64,000 nucleotides of DNA from assembly GCA_030549175.1 (NCBI GenBank), contig JAUKUA010000007.1, positions 1,612,001-1,676,000 on the forward strand, given 5' to 3'. The notes beneath the pieces were generated by a model that ran no database searches, had not been told where the DNA came from, and saw nothing but the letters and a program-made list of their open reading frames with translations. Shown here one piece after another: positions 55,564 through 64,000 of the stretch (its first letter is position 1; every line of letters starts with the position of its first letter). Position numbers and translations under genes: made by a program. The stretch comes from Lasiosphaeris hirsuta. Its lineage: Eukaryota; Ascomycota; Sordariomycetes; Sordariales; Lasiosphaeriaceae.

Positions 55564-56590
55564 CTAGAGGGTAATTTGCTCCTTCCACGTTGCGGGCGAC
55601 AGACCCAACGTCTCAATCATGTGCAGCCACCTGCCACTGCCTCTCTCCTTCCGCTCCATATACCTTAGGAGGCGCTGCCTCTTGTGGCAGAGCCGCCTCA
55701 AACTCCTCTTGTTGTTCTTGTCTCTGTGTCCCTTGGGGCCTTCCAGCTCCTTTGCCAACGCCCTGATTTTGGACGTTAGGATAGCAATTTGCACCTCACT
55801 GCTTCCCGTGTCGGGCCCGGCGCGCTCCGGCTTGGGCTGCGGTACAACGCCCCGTGATAGCGGCGGCTGGGCCCTCTCAACGATATGGTCCGTCTGGTGC
55901 CGGCCAAATGTTTCAATGCATCGCCTGATGTTGGCGTGCTTGCGGTCCTTTGCGCTCCCGTTCTTCAAGTCCGCAATGCGTTCGATTGCAAGCAGCGCCT
56001 TCCTGTGCCTCTCCTCATACTCACGGAGCTCGGTCTCCTCTTCAACGGGGTCGATAATGTCGCGGTTCTCGGAAACGATTGGCTTGGTGATCTGGGCGGC
56101 CAACTTAATGGCCTCTTTAACCTCTCTCTCATCGAGGAGATAATTGCGGAGGTGCGGAGAGGTTGGCAGCGGGTGGGGGTCGAAAAGAGGTTGGCCAATC
56201 TTGTCGACGGGCGGTGTTGAGAGGGGAACCTGTCCAGCCGAGTCGAAGGACTCGACAAAGGGGGTGGTGACGCCGTGGACCGGGCTGCCCCATTCCTCAT
56301 CGCGCTGCTTCTCAATCTCGTTCTGACGCGACACGTTGGCGGCCTTGCGCTGCTGTGCCTGGGCCCAAGCATAGGGGTCCTGCTGCATACGTCTCGCTTT
56401 CGCCTTCTCCTTCTCCTTGCTTGAGAGATTGGCCGACTGCATCAGTGGCTGGAGGGATGGTGCCGAAGCGGGACGGAGGCATACTGGAGATATGTCAGGA
56501 GCACGGTCAATGGTATGTATGTGATGACCTTCGGGTGGTCTTACGTGTAAAGCCTCGCAGCCCTTGCGGACCAGGTATCCGGGGAGGCAT
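55564..56590 (-). CDS. Mitochondrial small-subunit ribosomal protein S15 family (MRPS28)
   Basis: A uS15 protein of the mitochondrial ribosome. Exons on -: 56590-56545 and 56483-55564, about 321 aa. The spliced start MPPRIPGPQGLRGFTLCLRP agrees with the fungal protein. An unspliced reading from 56889 gives a longer N-terminus that lacks homology. The bacterial-type S15 core is C-terminal: DTGSSEVQIAILTSKIRAL, KDNKKR-like KNNKRSLRRL and CHKRQRLLRYMERKE. A 200-residue fungal N-terminal extension precedes it. It is divergent from RPS0 with 482 bp between starts. Confidence 0.92.
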
Positions 56591-57072
56591 CGCGAGTGTT
56601 TGGGGGTTCGTCGAGTCGTGTATCTCGTCTCAGCAGTCACTATGAATGTCCCTGGCCCTGGACTTTCTTTGCGTCGCCAAATTTTGGACCCGGCTGCGCT
56701 AGAGCCCATTGGGCGTAGTGCAGCTCTCCTGGACGCGCCCCCCAGCCGTCGGCTTAACGGCAATTCAAAAGTCCGGTCACGAACTGGCAGAAGTTCGGCA
56801 AAAGTCTCGCAGAGGTTCCGCCCCCGCAGTTTGTGCACAAAATCCCTGCACGTATCCCGAAATGGTACCTTGGCAGTACATCGTCCCATTCATAGGTAGC
56901 CCACAGAACAGCCCTGGCGGGGCACTCCACAAAATCGATTTTGTGTGCGAAAATCGCAAAGCTAAGCAAACTGCAGCGGCTTCGCGAAGAAAAATATCCT
57001 CTCTTTCTACACGCCACCACATCTTGAACCTTTCTCTCAACCCTCACTTCTAGTAGAGAAAGAATCCTCAAG
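56591..57072. promoter_or_regulatory. Bidirectional promoter mS15 / RPS0
   Basis: A 482-bp spacer between a mitochondrial and a cytosolic ribosomal protein gene transcribed divergently. The RPS0-proximal part is pyrimidine-rich (TCCTCTCTTTCTAC), as is common in fungal ribosomal-protein leaders. No other gene is called. Confidence 0.5.
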
Positions 57073-58232
57073 ATGGCCCCCGCAAACCTCCCCAGCATTT
57101 TCAATGCCACGAGCGGTGACATTGAGCAGCTTCTTGCTGCTCAGTGCCACATCGGCTCCAAGAAGTAAGTGGTGATGTTGCTGCCGATCGCAAATTGATT
57201 ATGAGCTAACAAATCTCGAACAGCTTGCAGGTTCAGATGCAGCGTAAATATCCGACGCCCCCCAAGCTGGAACGAATCGATATCTAACAGTTTGCCTCAT
57301 AGCTTACCTGTGGAAGACCCGCGCCGATGGTATCAACGTCCTGAACATTGGCAAGACCTGGTACGTCAACCGTGGAACATCCTCGCCGACCGAGTCGCCC
57401 GATGGCATGGCAGAATGCCTCGAGCGTCGAGGACAGGAGCCAGGGGAAGGACGTCAGTACTAACTGAGTCGCCTGTAGGGAGAAGATCGTTCTTGCTGCC
57501 CGCATTATCGTCGCCATTGACAACCCGTCCGATGTCTGCGTTATCAGCGCCCGTCCCTACGGCCAGCGCGCCGTCCTAAAGTTCGCTGCCCACACCGGCG
57601 CCCAGGCCATTGCTGGTCGTTTCACCCCCGGCTCGTTCACCAACTACATCACCCGCTCTTTCAAGGAGCCCCGCTTGATTATCGTCACGGACCCCCGTAC
57701 CGATGCCCAGGCTATCAAGGAGGCCAGCTACGTCAACATCCCCGTCATTGCCCTCTGCGACACCGATTCCCCCACCGAGTTCGTCGATGTTGCCATCCCC
57801 ACCAACAACAAGGGTCGCCACGCCATTGGTGCCGTTTGGTGGATGCTTGCCCGTGAGGTCCTCCGCCTCCGTGGTACCATCTACAACCGCGAGACTCCCT
57901 GGGACGTGATGGTCGATCTGTACTTCTGTATGTGCCAACGTTCACTCCACCTGAGTCGCGAATTTACTAACACTTTGATAGACCGCGACCCTGAGGCTGA
58001 GGCCGAGGAGAAGATTGAGGAGGAGAAGCTCCCCGGTGTTGAGGAGGAGGGTGTTGCCGCCATTGAGTCCGGCTTCCCCACCACTGGCGAGTGGGAAGCT
58101 GCCCCTGCTGGTTTCGCTGCCACCACTACTGAGTGGAGCGAGGCCCCGGCTGCGCCCGCTGCCACCTGGGATGCCACTGCTCCCCCTACCGCTGAGTGGG
58201 GCGCTGAGGCTCCTAAGGAGACCAGCTGGTAG
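57073..58232 (+). CDS. RPS0: 40S ribosomal protein S0 (uS2)
   Basis: The uS2 protein of the cytosolic small ribosomal subunit, needed for late 40S maturation. Five exons: 57073-57164, 57224-57243 (20 nt), 57303-57360, 57479-57927 and 57982-58232, about 289 aa. Conserved blocks are intact: [66 protein letters not shown] and [25 protein letters not shown]. The C-terminal tail has the EW/TW-rich repeats characteristic of S0/RPSA. The 20-nt second exon encodes only LQVQM plus split codons; all joins keep frame. Confidence 0.95.
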
Positions 58233-60270
58233 ACGAGTTCAAGGCCAAAAGCATTAGGGGTCAGGCGTAATCATGGCGTGATGGGCTAGGATCTGGCTTG
58301 TATCTTCACCAAATCCCTCGATTGATAGATCATCTTCTCGACTGGGCTTTGCAAAACGACATCCTTGACGAAGGTCAACCTGACCGCACTGATGAGGGAA
58401 AGATACTCAGACCGGCTTTTTTTGGCTGGTGTGAGGGAATGCCCTGTGGGGTCAAAGGGGTGGACTTAATCGTTATCCCACCTTCTCATGGTTATACTTT
58501 GCGGTGGCGTGGGTGTGAGGACCGGGTGAAACTTCCTCTGAACATGGAAATGGACAAATCTGACCCTGGCATTGGCCCATTTGGCTATGTGCTCATATGG
58601 CTGTGTGCTTGATTTTAGAAGACTGCTTGCTCTTGCCAGACCTGTGGATCCTTTGACTTGTCCTGGTGTAAGACCAACCTTCAGGTCACCACTGTGAAGT
58701 CTTTGAGCATATATGTCGTCCTTATCCCCTCGTAAGAGGTATAGTTGCCCACTGTTGCCACCTGCTTCCCCGCCCATAACATATCCCTTTGTAGTATCTC
58801 GTTATTCATCTGGCCTCCGTGTTGGTCTGACACTTCCCCTCGCTACCAGGAATGCAGGCAAATGACACGTCATCTGCAAACACCACTCATACTGCGGGTA
58901 CGGGGCTACGAGAAGTAGCAAGCGCGGCCGTGGCTGTGTTATTTTCGCGGTGGCTATATGGTGTAAATGCTGTTGCCAAACCTTTGCGCAAAGACTGTAC
59001 TTGCCGTGCTGCATCGTATCCCCCTGTCGTGCTGTATTCTTCTACCTCCCAGGCCGTTTCTGGAATGGTCACCAGGATGCATGCATGTCTCCCTTCTATC
59101 AAGAATTTGCTTGTCCTACAGTGGTTGTGAGTCGGTTGTTGTTGCTGAGGGGACGAGGTTGGGGGGTTAGACAGGCAGTACAGGCTAGCCCACGGTTTCT
59201 TTCAAAATTCTCTCGCCCCTAGAAAGGTGTTATGGTGATAGGGGAGGGGGGTATCGGATACGGATGCAGCTGTTGAGCTGTACGTGGCTGGGACGGTATT
59301 ATATCAGCAACCCCAAAGTCAGTCACTTCGACATGTAAACCAGAATTAGCTTGAGCATCTTAAATTCTTCTCTCTCCCAACTGAGGCATAGCAAAATCAC
59401 CTCGGTGATCTTCCAATCCAGACAGCGACCACCCCTGGCGCTATGAATATCTGCCTACAGACTCTTCCTCGGCTCATACATGTAACTTTGCCCCTCTGAG
59501 TCCAACCTCCTCCCTTGGGGGTTTTCCGACCATGCCCGTCTTCCCATCCCCTTGCCTAGTAGGTATCTTTGCCTTGGTCCTTCCTGTCCCACCCATCAAT
59601 ATACAGAAGTCCTTCCCTCCTCGCCATTCCGCATCGCATAGGAAGGCCCAAGGTATCCATCCGTCCATTTGTCCACACGTGCCCGCCGTCCACCCGACGA
59701 AACCTGGGTGGAAAACAAAACGCCCTGCGCCCGCCCGCCTGCCGGTAATTGCCCCGCATCCAAAAAAGAGAAGAAAAAGAGAATTGACGCAACATTTGTT
59801 GAGAAAAGAATTAGCTAAGTTAGTGAGTGCGTGGTCGATATGGTGATGATTAGGTTGTGTAGTGTACACTAACGGACGCGTACGTGTGAATGACGGTATC
59901 GAGTCCGTTGCGGGTTATGATTAGGATGCGATCAGAGGCTAGCCACATAGAGGTGTGGTATCGGTGGCCAACCCCTTCGAAACGCAAGTCTCGTCGAGCA
60001 ACCTCACTAGTCATACAAGGTGATGCGTGGGCAAAAAAAAAAAAAAACCAGCCGTCTATAAGTTGCTGGTATAAAGTGTGGTTTGCGTCGAGGCTAAAGC
60101 GCCTCGAAAAACGAGGCCGGAGAGAAAAAAGAGGAAAAGCAAATGAGCAGGTGATGCATGTACAGGGTATATCGATGTAACAAGTATATGTAGGTCGTTC
60201 GTTGGAGGCGCTTCGTGAGTTTGTGTGGTTGCGAGTAGTCATGAGTAGAGGTCATGGATCGTCACCGCTT
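58233..60270. other. 2-kb gene-free 3'-3' spacer
   Basis: The longest spacer in the window, between the ends of RPS0 and the LTE1-like gene. The open frames are short and unlike known proteins. A 15-A run lies at 60033-60047. No tRNA, rRNA, snoRNA with clear C/D boxes or transposon ends could be recognised. Confidence 0.45.
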
Positions 60271-63200
60271 TTATTGCAGACCCTCACCCAGCTTCCGAAT
60301 CTCCTCATCCGTAAGCGCGCCCATCCACAGACATCGTTCTGTGATCCCTTCGATAGGCTGGAACTTGTAAAGAGAGCTTGATTCGAGGAGTCTCAGCAGC
60401 GTCTTGACAATTGAAGCCGACGTCCTGCATCGTTCAAAGTTGACTAACGGAGCAGTCGAAGGCGAGCTCGCGATCTCGCTCGGCCGCATGGCGTTAAAAA
60501 GCAAGTCGTGAGTATAAATTCCCACGAAGGGAATACACCCCATCTCAGCAGCAGCCACACCCAGGGACCCGCCACCCTCCATCTCGGACCGCAAGCTGTA
60601 GAAGTTCCGGGTTGGGGATATCAGTGTCTCCAAGTCCTGCATCGTGTGCTTGTCGCTCGCAGGGACCATGGCCCAAGTCTTGGTCAAACGACTGATCTCG
60701 TTGCTGGTGAGGGCGACGGTCATCTGCGCCATGGTTGCGAAGTTACGGTACCGCCGACAGTGAGCTGCGATGTGGATGAATTTGATCATGCACCGCGCGC
60801 GTTCTTCGGCATCTTGCGTGAGGACAATCTCGGAAATAGCCCATTTGACCATAATGTTAAAGCGGGCAATCACAACCTCTACTCCACGCGCGTCCGTATC
60901 CCGGAGAAACGAGACCCAGCTGCGTGAGTTGATTCCATTCTGCTCAGCATTCTTCCACCGCATATCAATCAGATCCTTCCAGTCAATCTCATTGAGTGCG
61001 TCCTTTTCAATGAGGGTAAACTGCTGGGCCAGGATATCGCTGTCGAATGCAAGAATAAAGGGTAGGTGGACCGAGAACTTTTCGCCGAAGTTGTTCCCCG
61101 CTGGAGGCATTGGATCAGGAATCAGGAGTTTGGGCGCATTGCGAAAGGCTTCTTTTGTCCCTGTTGGGTCCACCGGCGACGAGATTGGGTATTGGGTGTA
61201 GGGAGCGGCTGCCGTAGTTGGAGTAGTGTCGGGAGTAGGCGGCAGCGGCTTCTCATGCCAGACCTGATTATCTTGAAGTGCTGGAACACTGACACTATCC
61301 GGATTCATGTGAAGCGCCTGTATCAGAGTCATTGGCGGTGATGGCAGGTTCGTGCTTAGCTGTGGAGATTGAAGATGGGATGGGGTCTCAGCCAGAGGGT
61401 GGATAGGGAGTGTGGCAATGCCAGCCCTCGGTGACACAAACACGCCGTCCTCCTCGTCCCCGGCGGACAACTCTGAAGAGAGATCAGTATTATCGTCGTC
61501 GTCGTCGCTTTCCATATCCAGAAACGATTGCTCCACGCTGTGCCTTGGCATGTCCGTCGGCATCGTATCTCCAGCTTCAATATTCTCCATACTATTCGTC
61601 TTCTTCACGAAATCGTACGAGGGATGTTGAGAATCGTGCGGGCTGTGGTTGCCCGACGAACCCGTACCCTCATCATCAGGCCCTTGGAGAATAGATCGAT
61701 CTGTCCATTCACGGGTTACCGTTCGCTTGCTGCGACCGTCATCCGTAAGCCCGCGCTCCAGCAACGGTATCGAACAGTAAGATGTCCTTGAATCTTCCGA
61801 CAAAAAGGACTGCACATCGGCATGTATTTTGTGGTGGCTGTCCATATCCAACAAATTTTCGTGTGCATTTGTGGCGGCAGTAATCACAGAGGTTGAGTGT
61901 GGGCCATCAACGTGAATAATTCGATGCTCCTTCTTTTCCTCCGAGCTTGCCAGAGCCTCGCCCGCATTTGTTGTAGATTCGCGGAGGCCGATAACTTCAG
62001 GCGGTGGTATTTGTAGGTCCATGGATAGTCTAGGCACAGCGACCTTCCTCTCGTATCTACCCTCCAACTTCAATAACGCGGACTCGACTCCGCCATCGTC
62101 ATCCAGGTCGTCAGGGATTTGAGCTAGCTTCTGAGCTTCTGCTTCGAATGAGGGACGCATGATTGGCTTGGATGAGTGTGTGCTAAAGAGGGAGATGTTT
62201 CGTTTCGGGTGCTGTTCCGCGATTGCCCCCAGGGAAAATGTATCACCTTTGTTAGGAGAATAATCACTCGTAACGACATCGACATAACCGCTGGAATCTT
62301 GAATGGGACTGCGAAGATACGAGCTGCGGAGTGAGTCTGTGTATGTTGTCAAGGATCCAACCGAGCGCGACCTTCTAAGTGTTGTTGGGTCCAAATCGCC
62401 CACGTTTGTGACGGCACGAAGATCGCCCCCCGGCCTTCTCCTAAGAACTCGAAGCGGTTGTGGGACAAGGACCTGAGAAGAGTCATCCACAGAACCTTCC
62501 GAGTAGGTCGTAGCATCAAAGCTGCGGATCGTCTGAGGTGCAATACCGCTAGCGAATGATGTGTAACGTCTGTGACCGAAAGACCGTCCCGAAAAATACG
62601 ACCGACTTGATCGATGTCTCGAGTGCCCGGGTATCCCACTGAGGGGCGGCATATTCCAGCTTTGAGACATGAAGTCGAGCGAGGGGCGGGCAGAGTCCTG
62701 GGATGGGCGTGAATCTGCTGCAAGGGTATCCATGTCAGGAACGAAGGGTGGTAAGGGGTCTGCCGACATTGAAGACCGTAGCACATGCTGACTCAAAATG
62801 TACGATGACCTCCGTGGCGTCCCCATAGATCGACCTGGCGGGGTGTTCGGCGGGGTTGGATCCGCGGCATGCTGCATGAAAGCTTCAGAGAAAGCTTCCA
62901 CGGACGAGTTCATGGCCGGCAAAGCACCCGTCATAGACGGGAATCCCTCTGGAAGGAGTGTATCATCGACGATGACGATTGACTTGCTCCCGGCAGTGAT
63001 GCCCATATCAGTTGACGGAGGGGGGTCGGCGTTGTCCGATAGCCCAAAAGACGTATCCATGTGTGCGGCGGAGTATTCCAGCATCTCGTCTGGGACTCGG
63101 GAGCCGCCGGCGGGAGGTTCTAGATAGCCGTGCCTTTCAGCCTCCGCTGCCGCATCCTCTCGAACGGCCCTCTTGAAATCCTCCGCGACTTCAGCACCAA

Positions 63201-64000
63201 GTAAATCGATCCGAACGGGTGGCCGGACACCGTTTTGGCGAGGGCGTGCCTGCGGTACTATTGCAGTCCCTGGCAGCCTGTTGATCGTTGCGCCCCTCGG
63301 ACCTATTGGCGAGATGTTGATAAAGTTCCCCTGCGTGGGCGACACCCCCTGCCCTCTGGTGCTCAGGGCTCGTCGAACGCTGCCCAAGAGCTTTCGCATG
63401 CCCTGGCCAGACATGGCTGACGCGGCTGTGTTTTTCTCTTTCGGCATTTCAACCGCCTGGGGTTGAAACAAGGTGGTTTGTCTCGAAGGTGCCCCAGCTG
63501 CACTAGGTTGGAGCACTTCAACAAATGCCTGCCCGGGAGGAAACATGTTTCCGCGAACAAGACTACCTGCGTACGGGAGAGTCAGGAGGAATTCGGCGTT
63601 CTTGAAGAGAACCTTTTCCGTCACAGTTCCACGGTCCCGCAAAGAATCGCTGAGGCTTCCGTTTCGCTTGTGTGAGTGGTGGGGGCGGACGCGCTTGCCA
63701 ACAAGGGCACGGGGAGTAGTAGCAACGGGATCGGAATTATTGTACATGGAACTCGGATCAACAGGATGAGCAGCCAGTGAATGGGCGGCGGGCTGAGGAA
63801 ACCGCATGTTTTTCATCGGGAACGAGCAGGAAACCACGTCGAGGCTGGCAATACTGGTCGGCGAAGTCGGGTCTCTCCTGTAGTCGGCTTCGCGGGGGTT
63901 TTCGGGGGTGCCGGGCCGGTCGCCAACAACCACCGAGTCGATGTGGCCGGCTCTCGACACGTCGGCATAAAAACTTGTTTGGTCGTGATGACTCGTGGGT
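60271..64000 (-). CDS. LTE1-like Ras/Rho-family guanine nucleotide exchange factor (5' partial)
   Basis: A single large exon on - that is open to the window edge at 64000, so the N-terminus is not contained; at least 1242 residues are visible. An N-terminal RasGEF-N-like segment reads VTEKVLFKNAEFLLTLPYAG. A long disordered middle follows, with a Ser-rich region and acidic patches. The C-terminal 260 residues are a RasGEF catalytic domain: FDSDILAQQFTLIEKDALNEIDWKDLIDMRW, then FNIMVKWAISEIVLT, and GCIPFVGIYTHDLLFN near the end. The RasGEF-N plus distant C-terminal RasGEF layout fits Lte1, a regulator of mitotic exit in yeast; in filamentous fungi the role is less clear. Confidence 0.82.
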   Translation of the reverse strand, partial: PTSHHDQTSFYADVSRAGHIDSVVVGDRPGTPENPREADYRRDPTSPTSIASLDVVSCSFPMKNMRFPQPAAHSLAAHPVDPSSMYNNSDPVATTPRALVGKRVRPHHSHKRNGSLSDSLRDRGTVTEKVLFKNAEFLLTLPYAGSLVRGNMFPPGQAFVEVLQPSAAGAPSRQTTLFQPQAVEMPKEKNTAASAMSGQGMRKLLGSVRRALSTRGQGVSPTQGNFINISPIGPRGATINRLPGTAIVPQARPRQNGVRPPVRIDLLGAEVAEDFKRAVREDAAAEAERHGYLEPPAGGSRVPDEMLEYSAAHMDTSFGLSDNADPPPSTDMGITAGSKSIVIVDDTLLPEGFPSMTGALPAMNSSVEAFSEAFMQHAADPTPPNTPPGRSMGTPRRSSYILSQHVLRSSMSADPLPPFVPDMDTLAADSRPSQDSARPSLDFMSQSWNMPPLSGIPGHSRHRSSRSYFSGRSFGHRRYTSFASGIAPQTIRSFDATTYSEGSVDDSSQVLVPQPLRVLRRRPGGDLRAVTNVGDLDPTTLRRSRSVGSLTTYTDSLRSSYLRSPIQDSSGYVDVVTSDYSPNKGDTFSLGAIAEQHPKRNISLFSTHSSKPIMRPSFEAEAQKLAQIPDDLDDDGGVESALLKLEGRYERKVAVPRLSMDLQIPPPEVIGLRESTTNAGEALASSEEKKEHRIIHVDGPHSTSVITAATNAHENLLDMDSHHKIHADVQSFLSEDSRTSYCSIPLLERGLTDDGRSKRTVTREWTDRSILQGPDDEGTGSSGNHSPHDSQHPSYDFVKKTNSMENIEAGDTMPTDMPRHSVEQSFLDMESDDDDDNTDLSSELSAGDEEDGVFVSPRAGIATLPIHPLAETPSHLQSPQLSTNLPSPPMTLIQALHMNPDSVSVPALQDNQVWHEKPLPPTPDTTPTTAAAPYTQYPISSPVDPTGTKEAFRNAPKLLIPDPMPPAGNNFGEKFSVHLPFILAFDSDILAQQFTLIEKDALNEIDWKDLIDMRWKNAEQNGINSRSWVSFLRDTDARGVEVVIARFNIMVKWAISEIVLTQDAEERARCMIKFIHIAAHCRRYRNFATMAQMTVALTSNEISRLTKTWAMVPASDKHTMQDLETLISPTRNFYSLRSEMEGGGSLGVAAAEMGCIPFVGIYTHDLLFNAMRPSEIASSPSTAPLVNFERCRTSASIVKTLLRLLESSSLYKFQPIEGITERCLWMGALTDEEIRKLGEGLQ

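Noticed and set aside
56591..56889. Longer unspliced N-terminus for the mitochondrial S15 protein
   Set aside because: It does not resemble the family; splicing 56590-56545 to 56483 recreates the expected fungal N-terminus.
57165..57478. Possible snoRNAs inside RPS0 introns
   Set aside because: No convincing paired C (RTGATGA) and D (CTGA) boxes with terminal stem were found in these short introns.
1..64000. CRISPR arrays, bacterial operons, prophage or rRNA genes
   Set aside because: The DNA is fungal nuclear; no direct-repeat arrays, Shine-Dalgarno-led operons or rRNA stretches were seen.

Overview
The window is nuclear DNA of a filamentous ascomycete. Genes are dense and mostly broken by short introns (about 43-140 nt, GT..AG, often with a CTAAC/CTRAC branch site). 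The proteins read like Sordariomycetes (Neurospora/Chaetomium-type) orthologues: a 364-aa VMA6, a small-subunit mitoribosomal S15 protein with a Neurospora-like N-terminus, RPS0, QCR2, a GEN1/Yen1 resolvase and dynactin-type ARP10. I cannot name the species from sequence alone.

Layout: 0-7 kb, QCR2 (complex III), ATP15 (F1 epsilon) and MAK10/NAA35 (NatC), all on +. 7-15 kb, a peroxisomal ANT1/PMP47 carrier (-), an ARS-binding protein 2 homologue (+) and a type II membrane protein with a degenerate glycosyltransferase-like core (+). 15-28 kb, a large unrecognised protein (-), ARP10 (-), GEN1 (+, divergent from ARP10) and the SWI/SNF subunit SNF12/SMARCD (-). 28-33 kb is gene-poor: two intron-containing tRNA genes (Gly-GCC, His-GTG), two tiny related Cys/His-rich proteins, two telobox-like repeats and a secreted acid phosphatase. 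33-41 kb, a long Ser-rich orphan (+), a DHA1-type MFS transporter with a 12-nt microexon (-), a possible small repeat remnant and a 1.7-kb stretch without genes. 41-50 kb, prefoldin 4 (-), a CENP-W-like histone-fold protein (+), a YAG7-like RGG protein (+), a short O6-alkylguanine alkyltransferase (-) and the most striking gene of the window. 50-64 kb, an RS/RD-rich protein ending in a Hub1-like ubiquitin fold (-), NOP58 (-), VMA6 (+), mitoribosomal S15 (-), RPS0 (+) and an LTE1-like RasGEF (-) whose 5' end lies beyond the window.

The best candidate for something undescribed is the 12-exon gene at 47395-49691. It encodes about 12 consecutive C-x4-C-xn-C-x2-H modules. Nearly every module has its own exon, and all 11 introns split the codon of the module-closing histidine after its first base. 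This one-module-per-exon, phase-1 design looks like a zinc-knuckle array grown by exon duplication. Two much smaller Cys/His proteins at 29.5 and 30.6 kb share a different MC-x7/8-CGH plan.

Most of the rest is housekeeping: respiration and ATP synthesis (QCR2, ATP15), V-ATPase (VMA6), ribosomes and their assembly (RPS0, mS15, NOP58), chromatin, chromosome and DNA repair (SNF12, CENP-W-like, GEN1, ABP2, MGT1) and trafficking or cytoskeleton (ARP10, prefoldin 4). The head-to-head pairs ARP10/GEN1, prefoldin 4/CENP-W, NOP58/VMA6 and mS15/RPS0 sit on compact shared promoters of about 360-480 bp. Exon borders were read by eye from splice signals and frame continuity; no alignment or RNA data were available.
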